Counted from the stretch's first letter, positions 1 to 5,456 are shown. The stretch: DNA of 10,691 nt from an uncultured Lachnospiraceae bacterium (GCA_905233835.1 CAJOGB010000015.1:1-10691); one strand, 5' to 3'. The notes: a model not told the origin generated them from the letters alone. Numbers and translations are program-made.

Positions 1-1
1 C

Positions 2-349
2 ACCCATGCGATTTTGGATGATATAAAACTTGCATTGGGAGATGAAAAGGCATATAAAGAAGATATCAATCGTTTGGCGGATAAAAATGTTCGAAGCCTG
101 ATGGATGATAAGATGGATCGCTTGGCGCAGTCTTTAAGAAATGCGGTAAGCCTCATTAATCCAAGCCACGTGGTGGTACTTGGAGATATCTTTGATATTT
201 CGGATATGCCAAAGCGTTTTAAAGAAATCTATAAGGCCTATGATGATTCCGTGGATGAAGACTTTATCGTAAAATCCGCATCGGAGACAAAAGGCCATGT
301 AGAACCGATTTCAATGGTATTAAATGATTTTTTAAATTATACATATTAA
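2..349 (+). CDS. Probable ROK-family protein (regulator or sugar kinase), C-terminal fragment
   Basis: The reading frame is open from the left edge (frame of position 2) to the TAA at 347-349, so the 5' end lies outside the window. The visible ~115 residues end with a stretch reading NPSHVVVLGDIFDI. This resembles the conserved C-terminal part of ROK (repressor/ORF/kinase) proteins, where a helix carrying a Leu/Ile-Asn-Pro turn is followed by a strand ending in Leu-Gly. The ATP-binding motif, the ROK zinc motif and any N-terminal winged helix are not in view, so a NagC/XylR-like repressor cannot be told from a glucokinase-like enzyme. It ends 27 bases before the transaldolase-family gene on the same strand with no terminator between, suggesting cotranscription and a sugar-related role. 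The family call is moderate because only the least diagnostic third is visible. Confidence 0.55.
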   Translation, partial: THAILDDIKLALGDEKAYKEDINRLADKNVRSLMDDKMDRLAQSLRNAVSLINPSHVVVLGDIFDISDMPKRFKEIYKAYDDSVDEDFIVKSASETKGHVEPISMVLNDFLNYTY

Positions 350-360
350 ACGAAAGTTTA

Positions 361-369
361 AGAGGAGGA
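361..369 (+). promoter_or_regulatory. Strong ribosome binding site of the transaldolase-family gene
   Basis: AGAGGAGGA at 361-369 is a near-perfect Shine-Dalgarno sequence about seven bases before the ATG at 377. It fixes that start and suggests high expression. Confidence 0.8.
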
Positions 370-376
370 AAACAAA

Positions 377-1063
377 ATGAAGTATTTTTTGGACAGTGCA
401 AAAATGGACGAGATCAAAGAGGCTTATGAGACCTTTGGTATCGATGGTGTAACCACCAACCCAAATCACATCATGTTATCCGGAAAGCCGTTTAAGACCG
501 CTATCCAGGATATGGCTGATTGGGCTAAGGAACAGGGATTTAAGGATTATAATGATTTCCCAATCTCTGTAGAAGTTAACCCACATCTTGAAACAGCAGA
601 AGAGATGATTAATATGGCTCGTGAGATCGCTAAGGTTTCTCCTTGCTTTGTAATAAAGATTCCTTGCACAGAAGCAGGATGTGAAGCTGCAAGAAAGTTA
701 GAGAAGGAAGGAATCCGTGTAAACCTTACACTTGTATTCTCACCGGCTCAGGCACTTTTTGCAGGTAAGTACGGATGCAAGTTCGTATCTCCGTTCATCG
801 GCTGGAAAGAAGCAAACGGTGAAGACTGCAAGCAGTATATCGAAGATATTGTTGATATCTATGCTAACTATGGATTCCTTGGCGAAACCGAAATCATCGG
901 TGCTGCAATCCGTACACCGAAGCAGTTCGTTGACTGCGCAGTTGCAGGTGTTGATTGCGTAACTGCCGGACTTGCAGTATACAAAGACGCTATGCATCAT
1001 CCATACACCAACCAGGGAATGGTGAAGTTTACAAATGCATGGGATAATACTGAAGGAAACTAA
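377..1063 (+). CDS. Transaldolase / fructose-6-phosphate aldolase family protein with an altered phosphate pocket
   Basis: This 228-residue protein is the short, single-domain (beta/alpha)8 form of the class I aldolase family that includes FSA and TalC. It opens with MKYFLDSAK and GVTTNPN (residues 24-30), the family's first-strand signature. The Schiff-base lysine is K94 in FVIKIPCTEAG, and T118 matches the water-binding threonine (FSA T109). By alignment from memory, E66 and F140 replace FSA Q59 and Y131; these are the transaldolase-type residues. The two positions that bind the substrate phosphate in FSA (R134 and S166) are W143 and A177 here, while the nearby basic residue survives as R179. 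It is therefore likely to form a Schiff base with a sugar or ketone, but the substrate may not be fructose-6-phosphate or sedoheptulose-7-phosphate. The gene follows the ROK-like gene closely. The first strong hairpin downstream is at 1126-1160. Confidence 0.85.
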   Translation: MKYFLDSAKMDEIKEAYETFGIDGVTTNPNHIMLSGKPFKTAIQDMADWAKEQGFKDYNDFPISVEVNPHLETAEEMINMAREIAKVSPCFVIKIPCTEAGCEAARKLEKEGIRVNLTLVFSPAQALFAGKYGCKFVSPFIGWKEANGEDCKQYIEDIVDIYANYGFLGETEIIGAAIRTPKQFVDCAVAGVDCVTAGLAVYKDAMHHPYTNQGMVKFTNAWDNTEGN

Positions 1064-1072
1064 ATTTAAGGA

Positions 1073-1100
1073 TTGATATATTCTAAAATGGTGTTATAAT
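1073..1100 (+). promoter_or_regulatory. Sigma-A-type promoter for the small plus-strand RNA (putative antitoxin)
   Basis: TTGATA at 1073-1078 and a perfect TATAAT at 1095-1100 are separated by 16 bases. Transcription would start near 1106-1108, only ~20 bases before the terminator hairpin. No ORF of note can fit, so the promoter appears to drive a very short RNA. It lies just after the stop codon of the transaldolase-family gene. Confidence 0.75.
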
Positions 1101-1107
1101 AACTGAT

Positions 1108-1124
1108 ATATACATTATGAAATC
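1108..1124 (+). repeat. Direct-repeat pair, copy in the antisense RNA (DRa/DRb-like)
   Basis: ATATACAT (1108-1115) and GAAATC (1119-1124) are separated by 3 bases. Both blocks recur exactly at 1277-1298 with 8 bases between them. The pair sits at the predicted 5' end of the small plus-strand RNA. Confidence 0.75.
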
Positions 1125-1125
1125 A

Positions 1126-1160
1126 AAAACCCCACGAGAGTCGCGATCTCGTGGGGTTTT
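1126..1160. terminator. Bidirectional intrinsic terminator shared by convergent transcripts
   Basis: This is a perfect 14-bp stem (1126-1139 with 1147-1160) around a 7-nt loop that contains the palindrome TCGCGA. The stem is A-rich on its left end and T-rich on its right, so each strand ends in a U-run: TTTTCT on plus, TTTTTGATTT on minus. It would end the transaldolase operon and the short plus-strand RNA in one direction and the 25-codon minus-strand gene in the other. The palindromic loop means both RNAs expose UCGCGA and could make a kissing contact. Confidence 0.9.
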
Positions 1161-1206
1161 CTATTCCGTTTTTGCAGGGTGGACCAAACCCTAGGCTAGT
1201 TGCCGA

Positions 1207-1284
1207 TTACTTTCTGTCTAGCCATTTGCAAATATAGTAGGCAACTATACTTGCCATAACAGAAAGTATAAAAGCAATATACAT
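1207..1284 (-). CDS. 25-residue hydrophobic peptide, putative Fst-like type I toxin
   Basis: On the minus strand an ATG at 1284-1282 opens a frame that closes with TAA at 1209-1207. Residues 2-18 are almost entirely apolar (YIAFILSVMASIVAYYI), long enough for one membrane pass. A short polar tail ICKWLDRK follows. A single transmembrane helix ending in a Trp-Leu-acid-basic tail is the pattern of Fst/Ldr-type peptide toxins, which act at the inner face of the membrane. The gene has an AGGGAGGG Shine-Dalgarno (plus 1298-1305), unusually 13 nt from the ATG. It also has an extended -10 promoter (1338-1346), a hairpin that would bury the Shine-Dalgarno, and its own terminator at 1126-1160. The in-frame ATA at 1290-1288 is seven bases from the Shine-Dalgarno and would add two residues, but ATA starts are rare. 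Toxicity is inferred from architecture. Confidence 0.65.
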   Translation of the reverse strand: MYIAFILSVMASIVAYYICKWLDRK

Positions 1285-1298
1285 ACTTATACGAAATC
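1277..1298 (-). repeat. Direct-repeat pair, copy over the start codon and Shine-Dalgarno flank of the peptide gene
   Basis: ATATACAT (plus 1277-1284) is the complement of the first codons, with the ATG at its right edge. GAAATC (plus 1293-1298) abuts and overlaps by one base the complement of the Shine-Dalgarno. Both match the blocks at 1108-1124, so an RNA carrying those plus-strand sequences would cover the start site of this mRNA. Confidence 0.75.
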
Positions 1299-1299
1299 C

Positions 1300-1324
1300 C
1301 TCCCTTCTGTGCCGGTGTAGGGAG
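1300..1324 (-). promoter_or_regulatory. Leader hairpin that could sequester the peptide gene's Shine-Dalgarno
   Basis: In the minus-strand RNA, CUCCCU (plus 1324-1319) can pair over six bases with AGGGAG (plus 1305-1300), the Shine-Dalgarno itself, across a 13-nt loop. A leader helix masking the ribosome site is a known control layer in Fst-type toxin mRNAs. Confidence 0.55.
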
Positions 1325-1337
1325 TGGCAACAAGTTG

Positions 1338-1346
1338 ATTGTATCA
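1338..1346 (-). promoter_or_regulatory. Extended -10 promoter of the minus-strand peptide gene
   Basis: Read on the minus strand, this is TGATACAAT: a TACAAT -10 box preceded by the TGn extension. The upstream stretch to ~1400 is extremely AT-rich and holds only a weak -35 (TTTAAT at 15 bases spacing). The start would fall near 1331, giving a leader of ~47 nt before the ATG. Confidence 0.55.
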
Positions 1347-1377
1347 TGGGAGTTTTCTATTAAATTATTAAATCTCG

Positions 1378-1391
1378 TTAATAATTATTAA
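1378..1391. other. AT-rich intergenic stretch with a perfect 14-bp palindrome
   Basis: TTAATAATTATTAA is a perfect palindrome inside an AT-rich stretch (about 1351-1420) between the divergent peptide-gene and asd promoters. It could be an UP-element-like or regulator-binding site, but all-A/T palindromes arise easily by chance. Confidence 0.3.
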
Positions 1392-1432
1392 TTTTTTATT
1401 AAAATTTGCGTTTAAATATGGCATAATTGGGC

Positions 1433-1461
1433 TTGAAATTGAAACACGAGTGAAGTATGAT
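1433..1461 (+). promoter_or_regulatory. Sigma-A-type promoter of asd
   Basis: TTGAAA (1433-1438) and TATGAT (1456-1461) are 17 bases apart. The start would be near 1468, giving a ~53-nt leader before the chosen asd ATG at 1521. The leader holds a 6-bp hairpin (CTGTCC 1481-1486 with GGACAG 1496-1501) just before the ribosome binding site. Confidence 0.75.
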
Positions 1462-1520
1462 ATTGCCTAATGAAAGACAACTGTCCGCGTGGCAAGGACA
1501 GGCGAAAGGAAAGAAAAAAG

Positions 1521-2606
1521 ATGAGTGAAAAGTTGAAAGTTGGAATTTTAGGCGGAACGGGAATGGTAGGACAGAGATTTATTTCTTTGTTGGAGAATCA
1601 CCCTTGGTTTGAGGTGACCACCATTGCCGCCTCTCCACGTAGTGCGGGAAAGAAGTACGCAGAGTGTGTGGAAGGACGTTGGAAGATGGATACTCCGATT
1701 CCGGAAGCCGTAAAAGATATTGTGGTTAAGAATGTAAATGAAGTGGAAGAGGTAGCTTCCGAAGTGGACTTTGTATTCTCTGCCGTAGATATGACAAAAG
1801 AAGAGATTAAAGCTATTGAGGAGGCTTATGCCAAGACAGAGACTCCCGTAGTTTCCAATAACTCCGCGCATCGTTGGACACCGGATGTACCTATGGTAGT
1901 CCCGGAAATCAATCCACAGCATATGGAGATTATAGAATCTCAGAAAAAGCGTCTCGGAACCACACGAGGCTTTGTGGCTGTAAAACCGAATTGTTCAATT
2001 CAGTCCTATGCACCGGTATTAAATGCATGGATGGAGTTTGAACCCTACGAAGTTATCGTATCGACCTATCAGGCCATCTCCGGTGCGGGAAAAACCTTTA
2101 AAGATTGGCCGGAAATGGAAGGAAATATCATCCCCTACATTGGTGGTGAGGAAGAAAAATCCGAGAAAGAACCGCTTCGTATCTGGGGAGAAATAAAGGA
2201 CGGTGAAATTGTACCGGCGGACTTTATTAAGATTACCTCACAGTGCATCCGTGTACCGGTATTAAACGGACATACGGCTACCGTATTTGTAAAGTTTAAG
2301 AAGAAACCGACCAAGCAGCAGTTGATCGATGCCATGGTAAACTTTAAGGGTGCTCCTCAGGAGCTAAATCTTCCTTCCGCACCGAAGCAGTTTATCCAGT
2401 ATTTGGAAGAGGATAACCGTCCGCAGGTTGCTTTGGATGTAAACTATGAAAACGGCATGGGTATTTCGGTAGGACGTCTCCGTGAAGATAGCATTTACGA
2501 TTGGAAGTTCGTAGGACTTTCTCACAACACTGTCCGTGGAGCAGCAGGTGGAGCAATTCTTTGCGCAGAACTTTTAAAAGCCAAAGGCTACATCACCAAA
2601 AAATAA
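1521..2606 (+). CDS. asd: Aspartate-semialdehyde dehydrogenase
   Basis: This cytoplasmic enzyme reduces beta-aspartyl phosphate to aspartate semialdehyde with NADPH, the branch point to lysine/diaminopimelate, threonine and methionine. The 361-residue product has the nucleotide-binding loop GGTGMVG at 11-17, the catalytic cysteine C158 in KPNCSIQSY, and the active-site histidine H251 in NGHTATV. The length and the KPNCSIQ context fit the yeast/archaeal branch of the family rather than the classic E. coli type. The frame is open from an ATG at 1470, but that lies at the predicted transcription start, has no ribosome site and would add a basic 17-residue tail. ATG 1521, with AAAGGA at 1505-1510 and MSEKLKVGILGG directly leading into the Rossmann fold, is preferred. 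The gene stands alone between its own promoter and terminator. Confidence 0.95.
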   Translation: MSEKLKVGILGGTGMVGQRFISLLENHPWFEVTTIAASPRSAGKKYAECVEGRWKMDTPIPEAVKDIVVKNVNEVEEVASEVDFVFSAVDMTKEEIKAIEEAYAKTETPVVSNNSAHRWTPDVPMVVPEINPQHMEIIESQKKRLGTTRGFVAVKPNCSIQSYAPVLNAWMEFEPYEVIVSTYQAISGAGKTFKDWPEMEGNIIPYIGGEEEKSEKEPLRIWGEIKDGEIVPADFIKITSQCIRVPVLNGHTATVFVKFKKKPTKQQLIDAMVNFKGAPQELNLPSAPKQFIQYLEEDNRPQVALDVNYENGMGISVGRLREDSIYDWKFVGLSHNTVRGAAGGAILCAELLKAKGYITKK

Positions 2607-2642
2607 AAGTACAGGGCTTACAGGATACTGTAATAAAAATAT

Positions 2643-2672
2643 AAAGGTCGCCAAAAAATGCGGCCTTTTTTA
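2643..2672 (+). terminator. Intrinsic terminator of asd
   Basis: A 9-bp stem (AAAGGTCGC 2643-2651 with GCGGCCTTT 2660-2668, one G-U pair) has an 8-nt loop and is followed by a T-rich run. It lies 37 bases past the asd stop codon. Confidence 0.85.
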
Positions 2673-2708
2673 TTTATCCAAAACCCGTATAGAATTGCCT
2701 GTAATTTA

Positions 2709-2737
2709 TTGATTTTTTTGTAAAATAGAATTAAAAT
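2709..2737 (+). promoter_or_regulatory. Possible promoter of the chemoreceptor gene
   Basis: TTGATT (2709-2714) and TAAAAT (2732-2737) are 17 bases apart in a very AT-rich region, so the match is only suggestive. No convincing sigma-D (motility) promoter was found at the expected spacing. Confidence 0.35.
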
Positions 2738-2748
2738 TGTTATGTCAT

Positions 2749-2762
2749 TGATAAAATTATCA
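2749..2762. promoter_or_regulatory. Inverted repeat upstream of the chemoreceptor gene
   Basis: TGATAA-AA-TTATCA has 6-bp arms and a 2-base spacer. It sits 28 bases before the ATG, just downstream of the possible -10 box, where a repressor could bind. No known regulator is assigned. Confidence 0.3.
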
Positions 2763-2790
2763 CATAAATCAATAGAAAAGGGAGTGCGTT

Positions 2791-4883
2791 ATGGGTAAAT
2801 TTTTTAAAGACATGAAGATGGGCGTAAAGATAGGCTTAATGGTCAGTTTGATTCTGATATTGAGCTTTTCATCCATTATGATTATAACCGTAAAGGATGT
2901 ACGCAATAATACGCAAAGGGATTCGGAACACCGCTTGGGAGAATTGGCAAATGCCAGAGCTTCTTATGTGGATTCGTATTTGAATCAGTTTCAGGATTAT
3001 TTCAAGGGTGTAGCGACTATGCCGGTTATCGTGGATGCTTTGCAGAACCCGGAAGACCCTGAGAAGGTTGCTCTTGCACAGACAGCCGTAGAGGCTTATG
3101 CAGCATCAAGACCGGATATGGAGGGTGTGTTTGTTGCCACACCGGACACCACGATTTTATGCCACAGTGTGGTTGCTGCGGTGGGGTCACAGATTTCGGA
3201 TGACCCGAATGTCTGGGAGGCCAGAAAAAACGGTGTTAATGCAGCACCGAATAATGTCTGGTTTAGAGGTGCGGTTACAAGTACATCTACCGGTAAAATA
3301 GTTGGAAATGTATATGCAGGTGTTTATGATGCATCAGGAAATCTGCTTGGTTTTGTGGGTGGCGGATGCTTCCTCGAGAATCTGTCTGAACAGGTATATG
3401 CCATGGATTTGAACGGATACTCCGAGGCTGAGATTTATGTGTTCGGTTTAAGTTCAAAGATGTATACCATGTCAGTGAATCCGGAGGAAATCGGACAGCC
3501 GATTACACCGGATGATGAGGAGATTGCTGAGGTGGCATTGGCATCCCCAAAGGGTGTTATGGAATATGTGGATGAGGAGACCGGGGAGGTTTCCATGCTG
3601 GCGTATGAATATTTGCCGGATGTGGATCTGGTGGTTTATATCTGTGATACAGAAAATGAGATTTATGCGGATGTAAACAGCTTATCCCTAAAGATTATGA
3701 TGATAAGCTTAATCGCACTGGTAGTTAGTATTGCAGTAGTTTTACTTATCACATCCATTATTTCAAAGGAATTAAAACATATTACCGGTGTTATTACAGA
3801 AGTTGGTACACTGGATTTGACACAGTCCGGACAGTTAGAGACCTATCGTGGCAGAAAGGATGAAATCGGACAGATTGCAAAAGCCATGGGCGGACTTACG
3901 GATGCTGTACGAAATGCCGTATTAAAATTGGTTCAGAAAGCCGGAGATTTGTCAGATTCCTCCGGAAGTATGCAGGATTCTACCAACCAGACTGCACAGT
4001 CTATGGGACATATTAACGGGGCGGCGGCAGAACTTGCCAATACAGCAACCAGCACAGCGGAAAACATTACCGATATTTCCATGCAGATGCAGGATGTGGA
4101 ATCCGTTATGGAACAAAGCATTACAAATACAAAGACTCTTGCTGAAGCAAGTAATGCGATTCGCTCTACGGTTGATGTGGGAATCGGCAATGTTGAGTCT
4201 TTAAAGGATATTTCAGCGCAGTCTTTGGATGCTTTTGAGAGAATCTTCGAAGGTATTGATAATATTTCAGAAAGCTCAGCAAAGATTTCTGAAGCCAGTG
4301 ATATGATTAAATCCATTGCACAACAGACGAACCTGCTTTCCCTGAATGCGTCTATTGAGGCAGCTCGTGCCGGAGAGGCAGGAAAAGGATTTGCAGTCGT
4401 TGCGGATGAAATCAGAAATCTTTCCGACCAGTCTTCACAGTCTGTTGAGACCATCAACGAAATGCTTGAAGACCTTCAGAAAAATACGGAAAACGCAGTA
4501 CGTCAGAGTGAGATGGTTCGTGAGTTTGTAAACAAGCAGCAAGCATCCGTTCAGGAAACAGCAGAGAGCTTTGAGGGAATCGCAAACCAGATTGGCAGTG
4601 TAAATGATGCGATTGACGGTTTGGATGAGGCAAATAGATCATTGGAGCAGGGTCAAACCTGTCCGCTATTTCCGAAGAGAATGCTGCTACAGCACAGGAA
4701 CTTAACGCGACAACCGAAAGCGTTAACACCAACGTTGAGGAATTGGACGTCCAGGGCAAGGGTGTTGCAAATGCCGCAGAGGAATTACAGGAGATTGTAG
4801 GCGTATTTAAAACGGACGCGGATGATGTGGTATATCCGCCTGCTGACGAAATCGTCGAATCTGAAAATCTCAAAGAGAAATAA
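2791..4883 (+). pseudogene. Methyl-accepting chemotaxis protein (dCache-HAMP-MCP signal), frameshifted near the 3' end
   Basis: This is a transmembrane chemoreceptor. It has a first membrane helix at ~12-31, an extracytoplasmic double-Cache-like ligand domain at ~35-295, a second helix at ~300-323, and HAMP at ~324-375. A long coiled-coil signalling domain follows, with its hairpin tip at 508-540 (QTNLLSLNASIEAARAGEAG), the CheA/CheW contact. The ATG has AAAAGGGAG at 2776-2784. The original frame runs to 4800 and yields 669 residues, but from codon 621 (about 4651-4653) the translation stops looking like a receptor. The expected helix (NLSAISEENAATAQ and on) continues in the -1 frame from 4653 to the TAA at 4881-4883, another 76 codons. 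Adding one base, or the four bases of a missing Val codon plus one, would restore a ~697-residue receptor. The tip is intact, so a product with a 49-residue aberrant tail might keep some activity. The signal could also be a sequencing error. Confidence 0.85.
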
Positions 4884-4941
4884 TAAATGAAATCAGTGAG
4901 TTTACAAAAAGACGTTCCTTATTTGTGCTTCGGCAGGTATC

Positions 4942-4970
4942 TTTTCATTTTTTTGCTGGCATGGTATGAT
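4942..4970 (+). promoter_or_regulatory. Promoter of the 6S-like RNA
   Basis: TATGAT (4965-4970) is preceded by a TGn extension (4962-4964) and, 17 bases upstream, by TTTTCA (4942-4947). The predicted start near 4977 coincides with the 5' strand of the long closing stem of the RNA. Confidence 0.55.
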
Positions 4971-4973
4971 GTG

Positions 4974-5164
4974 AGTGACCCAAGGTGCTACACAAACCTG
5001 TCGTTTTTGAACCTACATCTACTTTAAACGGGAATCCTATATTTCTTGCCGGCTGTCATGCCCCCGTCTTTGACGCCAGGGGACGGCATAAGACAAGTTG
5101 CGGTAACCCACCTAGCCATAGCTAGGAGTCAAAATCGCAGGCGTAGCATTTTGGGTTATTTTTG
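4974..5164 (+). ncRNA. ssrS: Structured RNA, probably 6S RNA
   Basis: About 190 nt with no credible ORF form a rod-like RNA. The ends pair over 18 bp (4974-4991 with 5143-5160, four G-U pairs) and run into TTTTT, which would double as the terminator. Inside is a large open region (CCTACATCT and GGGAATCCTATAT on the 5' side, GCGGTAACCCACC on the 3' side). It is capped by a hairpin at about 5057-5089, and a small hairpin, CCTAGC-CATA-GCTAGG (5111-5126), lies on the 3' side of the bubble. Length, closing stem, central bubble and the 3'-side hairpin match Firmicute 6S RNA, which mimics an open promoter and binds sigma-A RNA polymerase. The primary sequence also resembles clostridial 6S from memory. 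It lies immediately before the pheST promoter. No folding or covariance search was run. Confidence 0.7.
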
Positions 5165-5166
5165 TG

Positions 5167-5195
5167 TTGAAATGTAAGCCACATCGTGCTATTAT
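5167..5195 (+). promoter_or_regulatory. Sigma-A-type promoter of the pheST operon
   Basis: TTGAAA (5167-5172) and TATTAT (5190-5195) are 17 bases apart. Transcription would start near 5202, just before the T-box stem I. The -35 begins only a few bases after the 6S-like RNA ends. Confidence 0.75.
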
Positions 5196-5201
5196 TGGTA
5201 A

Positions 5202-5423
5202 TCGAAAGGCGTTGAGTACCCTAAGTAGATACTTATCTAACGTGCAAGAGAGGTAAAGTCACTGGGCTGGAAGCTTTACTCATATCGGTAAGGATTGAAT
5301 TTCAGGTAGGAGCCTACAATTATATATGACAATGAGTGCCGGAAAGGTTTTTTTCGGAATCAGGGTGGTAACGCGGAGTTTATACGGCTTCGTCCCTAGA
5401 ATTAGGGGCGGAGCCTTTATTCA
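5202..5423 (+). promoter_or_regulatory. T-box riboswitch, phenylalanine-specific, upstream of pheST
   Basis: The leader senses uncharged tRNA-Phe and lets transcription continue into pheST when it binds. Stem I closes at ~5207-5220 with ~5305-5314. It carries the usual AGUA-like and AGAGA/GCTGGAAG motifs and a specifier triplet TTC (Phe) at 5301-5303. The T-box core AGGGTGGTAACGCGG lies at 5362-5376. Its UGGU (5366-5369) fits the ACCA end of a tRNA with discriminator A, as in tRNA-Phe. AGGG at 5362-5365 can pair with CCCT at 5394-5397 to form the antiterminator, in competition with the terminator at 5386-5415. Specifier, discriminator base and downstream genes all agree on phenylalanine. Confidence 0.93.
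5386..5422 (+). terminator. Regulated terminator of the pheST T-box
   Basis: A 12-bp stem (5386-5397 with 5404-5415, two G-U pairs) has a 6-nt loop and is followed by TTTATTC. Its 5' strand ends in the TCCCT that the T-box core claims in the antitermination state. Confidence 0.88.
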
Positions 5424-5456
5424 TGTTTCGTTACACGCTTTACAAGGAGGATAAAC

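Larger units (their letters stand above)
1107..1163 (+). ncRNA. Putative antisense RNA antitoxin of a par/Fst-like type I toxin-antitoxin locus
   Basis: The extent is inferred from the promoter at 1073-1100 and the hairpin terminator at 1126-1160, giving an RNA of ~57 nt, near the size I recall for antitoxin RNAII of the enterococcal par locus. Its 5' end carries ATATACAT (1108-1115) and GAAATC (1119-1124). The same two blocks recur in the same order and orientation at 1277-1284 and 1293-1298, where they are the complement of the start codon and the Shine-Dalgarno flank of the minus-strand peptide gene. The RNA could therefore base-pair at those two sites and also through the shared terminator. 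That is the known par arrangement: convergent RNAs, a common terminator and short repeats at both 5' ends. No transcript evidence is available here. Confidence 0.6.

Noticed and set aside
1285..1290. ATA at 1290-1288 as the true start of the minus-strand peptide
   Set aside because: Its spacing to the Shine-Dalgarno is better, but ATA starts are very rare and the ATG three codons on lies in the conserved repeat block. It is kept only as an alternative.
1470..1520. An in-frame upstream ATG that would lengthen Asd by 17 residues
   Set aside because: It lies at the predicted transcription start with no ribosome site. The added residues are strongly basic and unlike the family, while ATG 1521 has a Shine-Dalgarno and leads directly into the Rossmann fold.
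1548..1922. A 124-codon open frame on the minus strand inside asd
   Set aside because: It overlaps a well-supported gene, has no recognisable domain and no ribosome site or promoter.
3933..4457. A 174-codon open frame on the minus strand inside the chemoreceptor gene
   Set aside because: It is the reverse-strand shadow of the Ser/Ala/Glu-rich coiled coil. It has no ribosome site and shows only low-complexity Ser/Ala/Ile composition.
4645..4661. Programmed -1 frameshifting at the chemoreceptor break
   Set aside because: No X-XXY-YYZ slippery heptamer, no internal Shine-Dalgarno-like stimulator and no evident downstream pseudoknot are present. Mutation or sequencing error is simpler.
4884..4950. 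A terminator for the chemoreceptor gene before the 6S-like RNA
   Set aside because: Only weak, interrupted complementarity is seen between the AAAAAGAC and ATCTTTTC segments. There is no convincing stem followed by a U-run.
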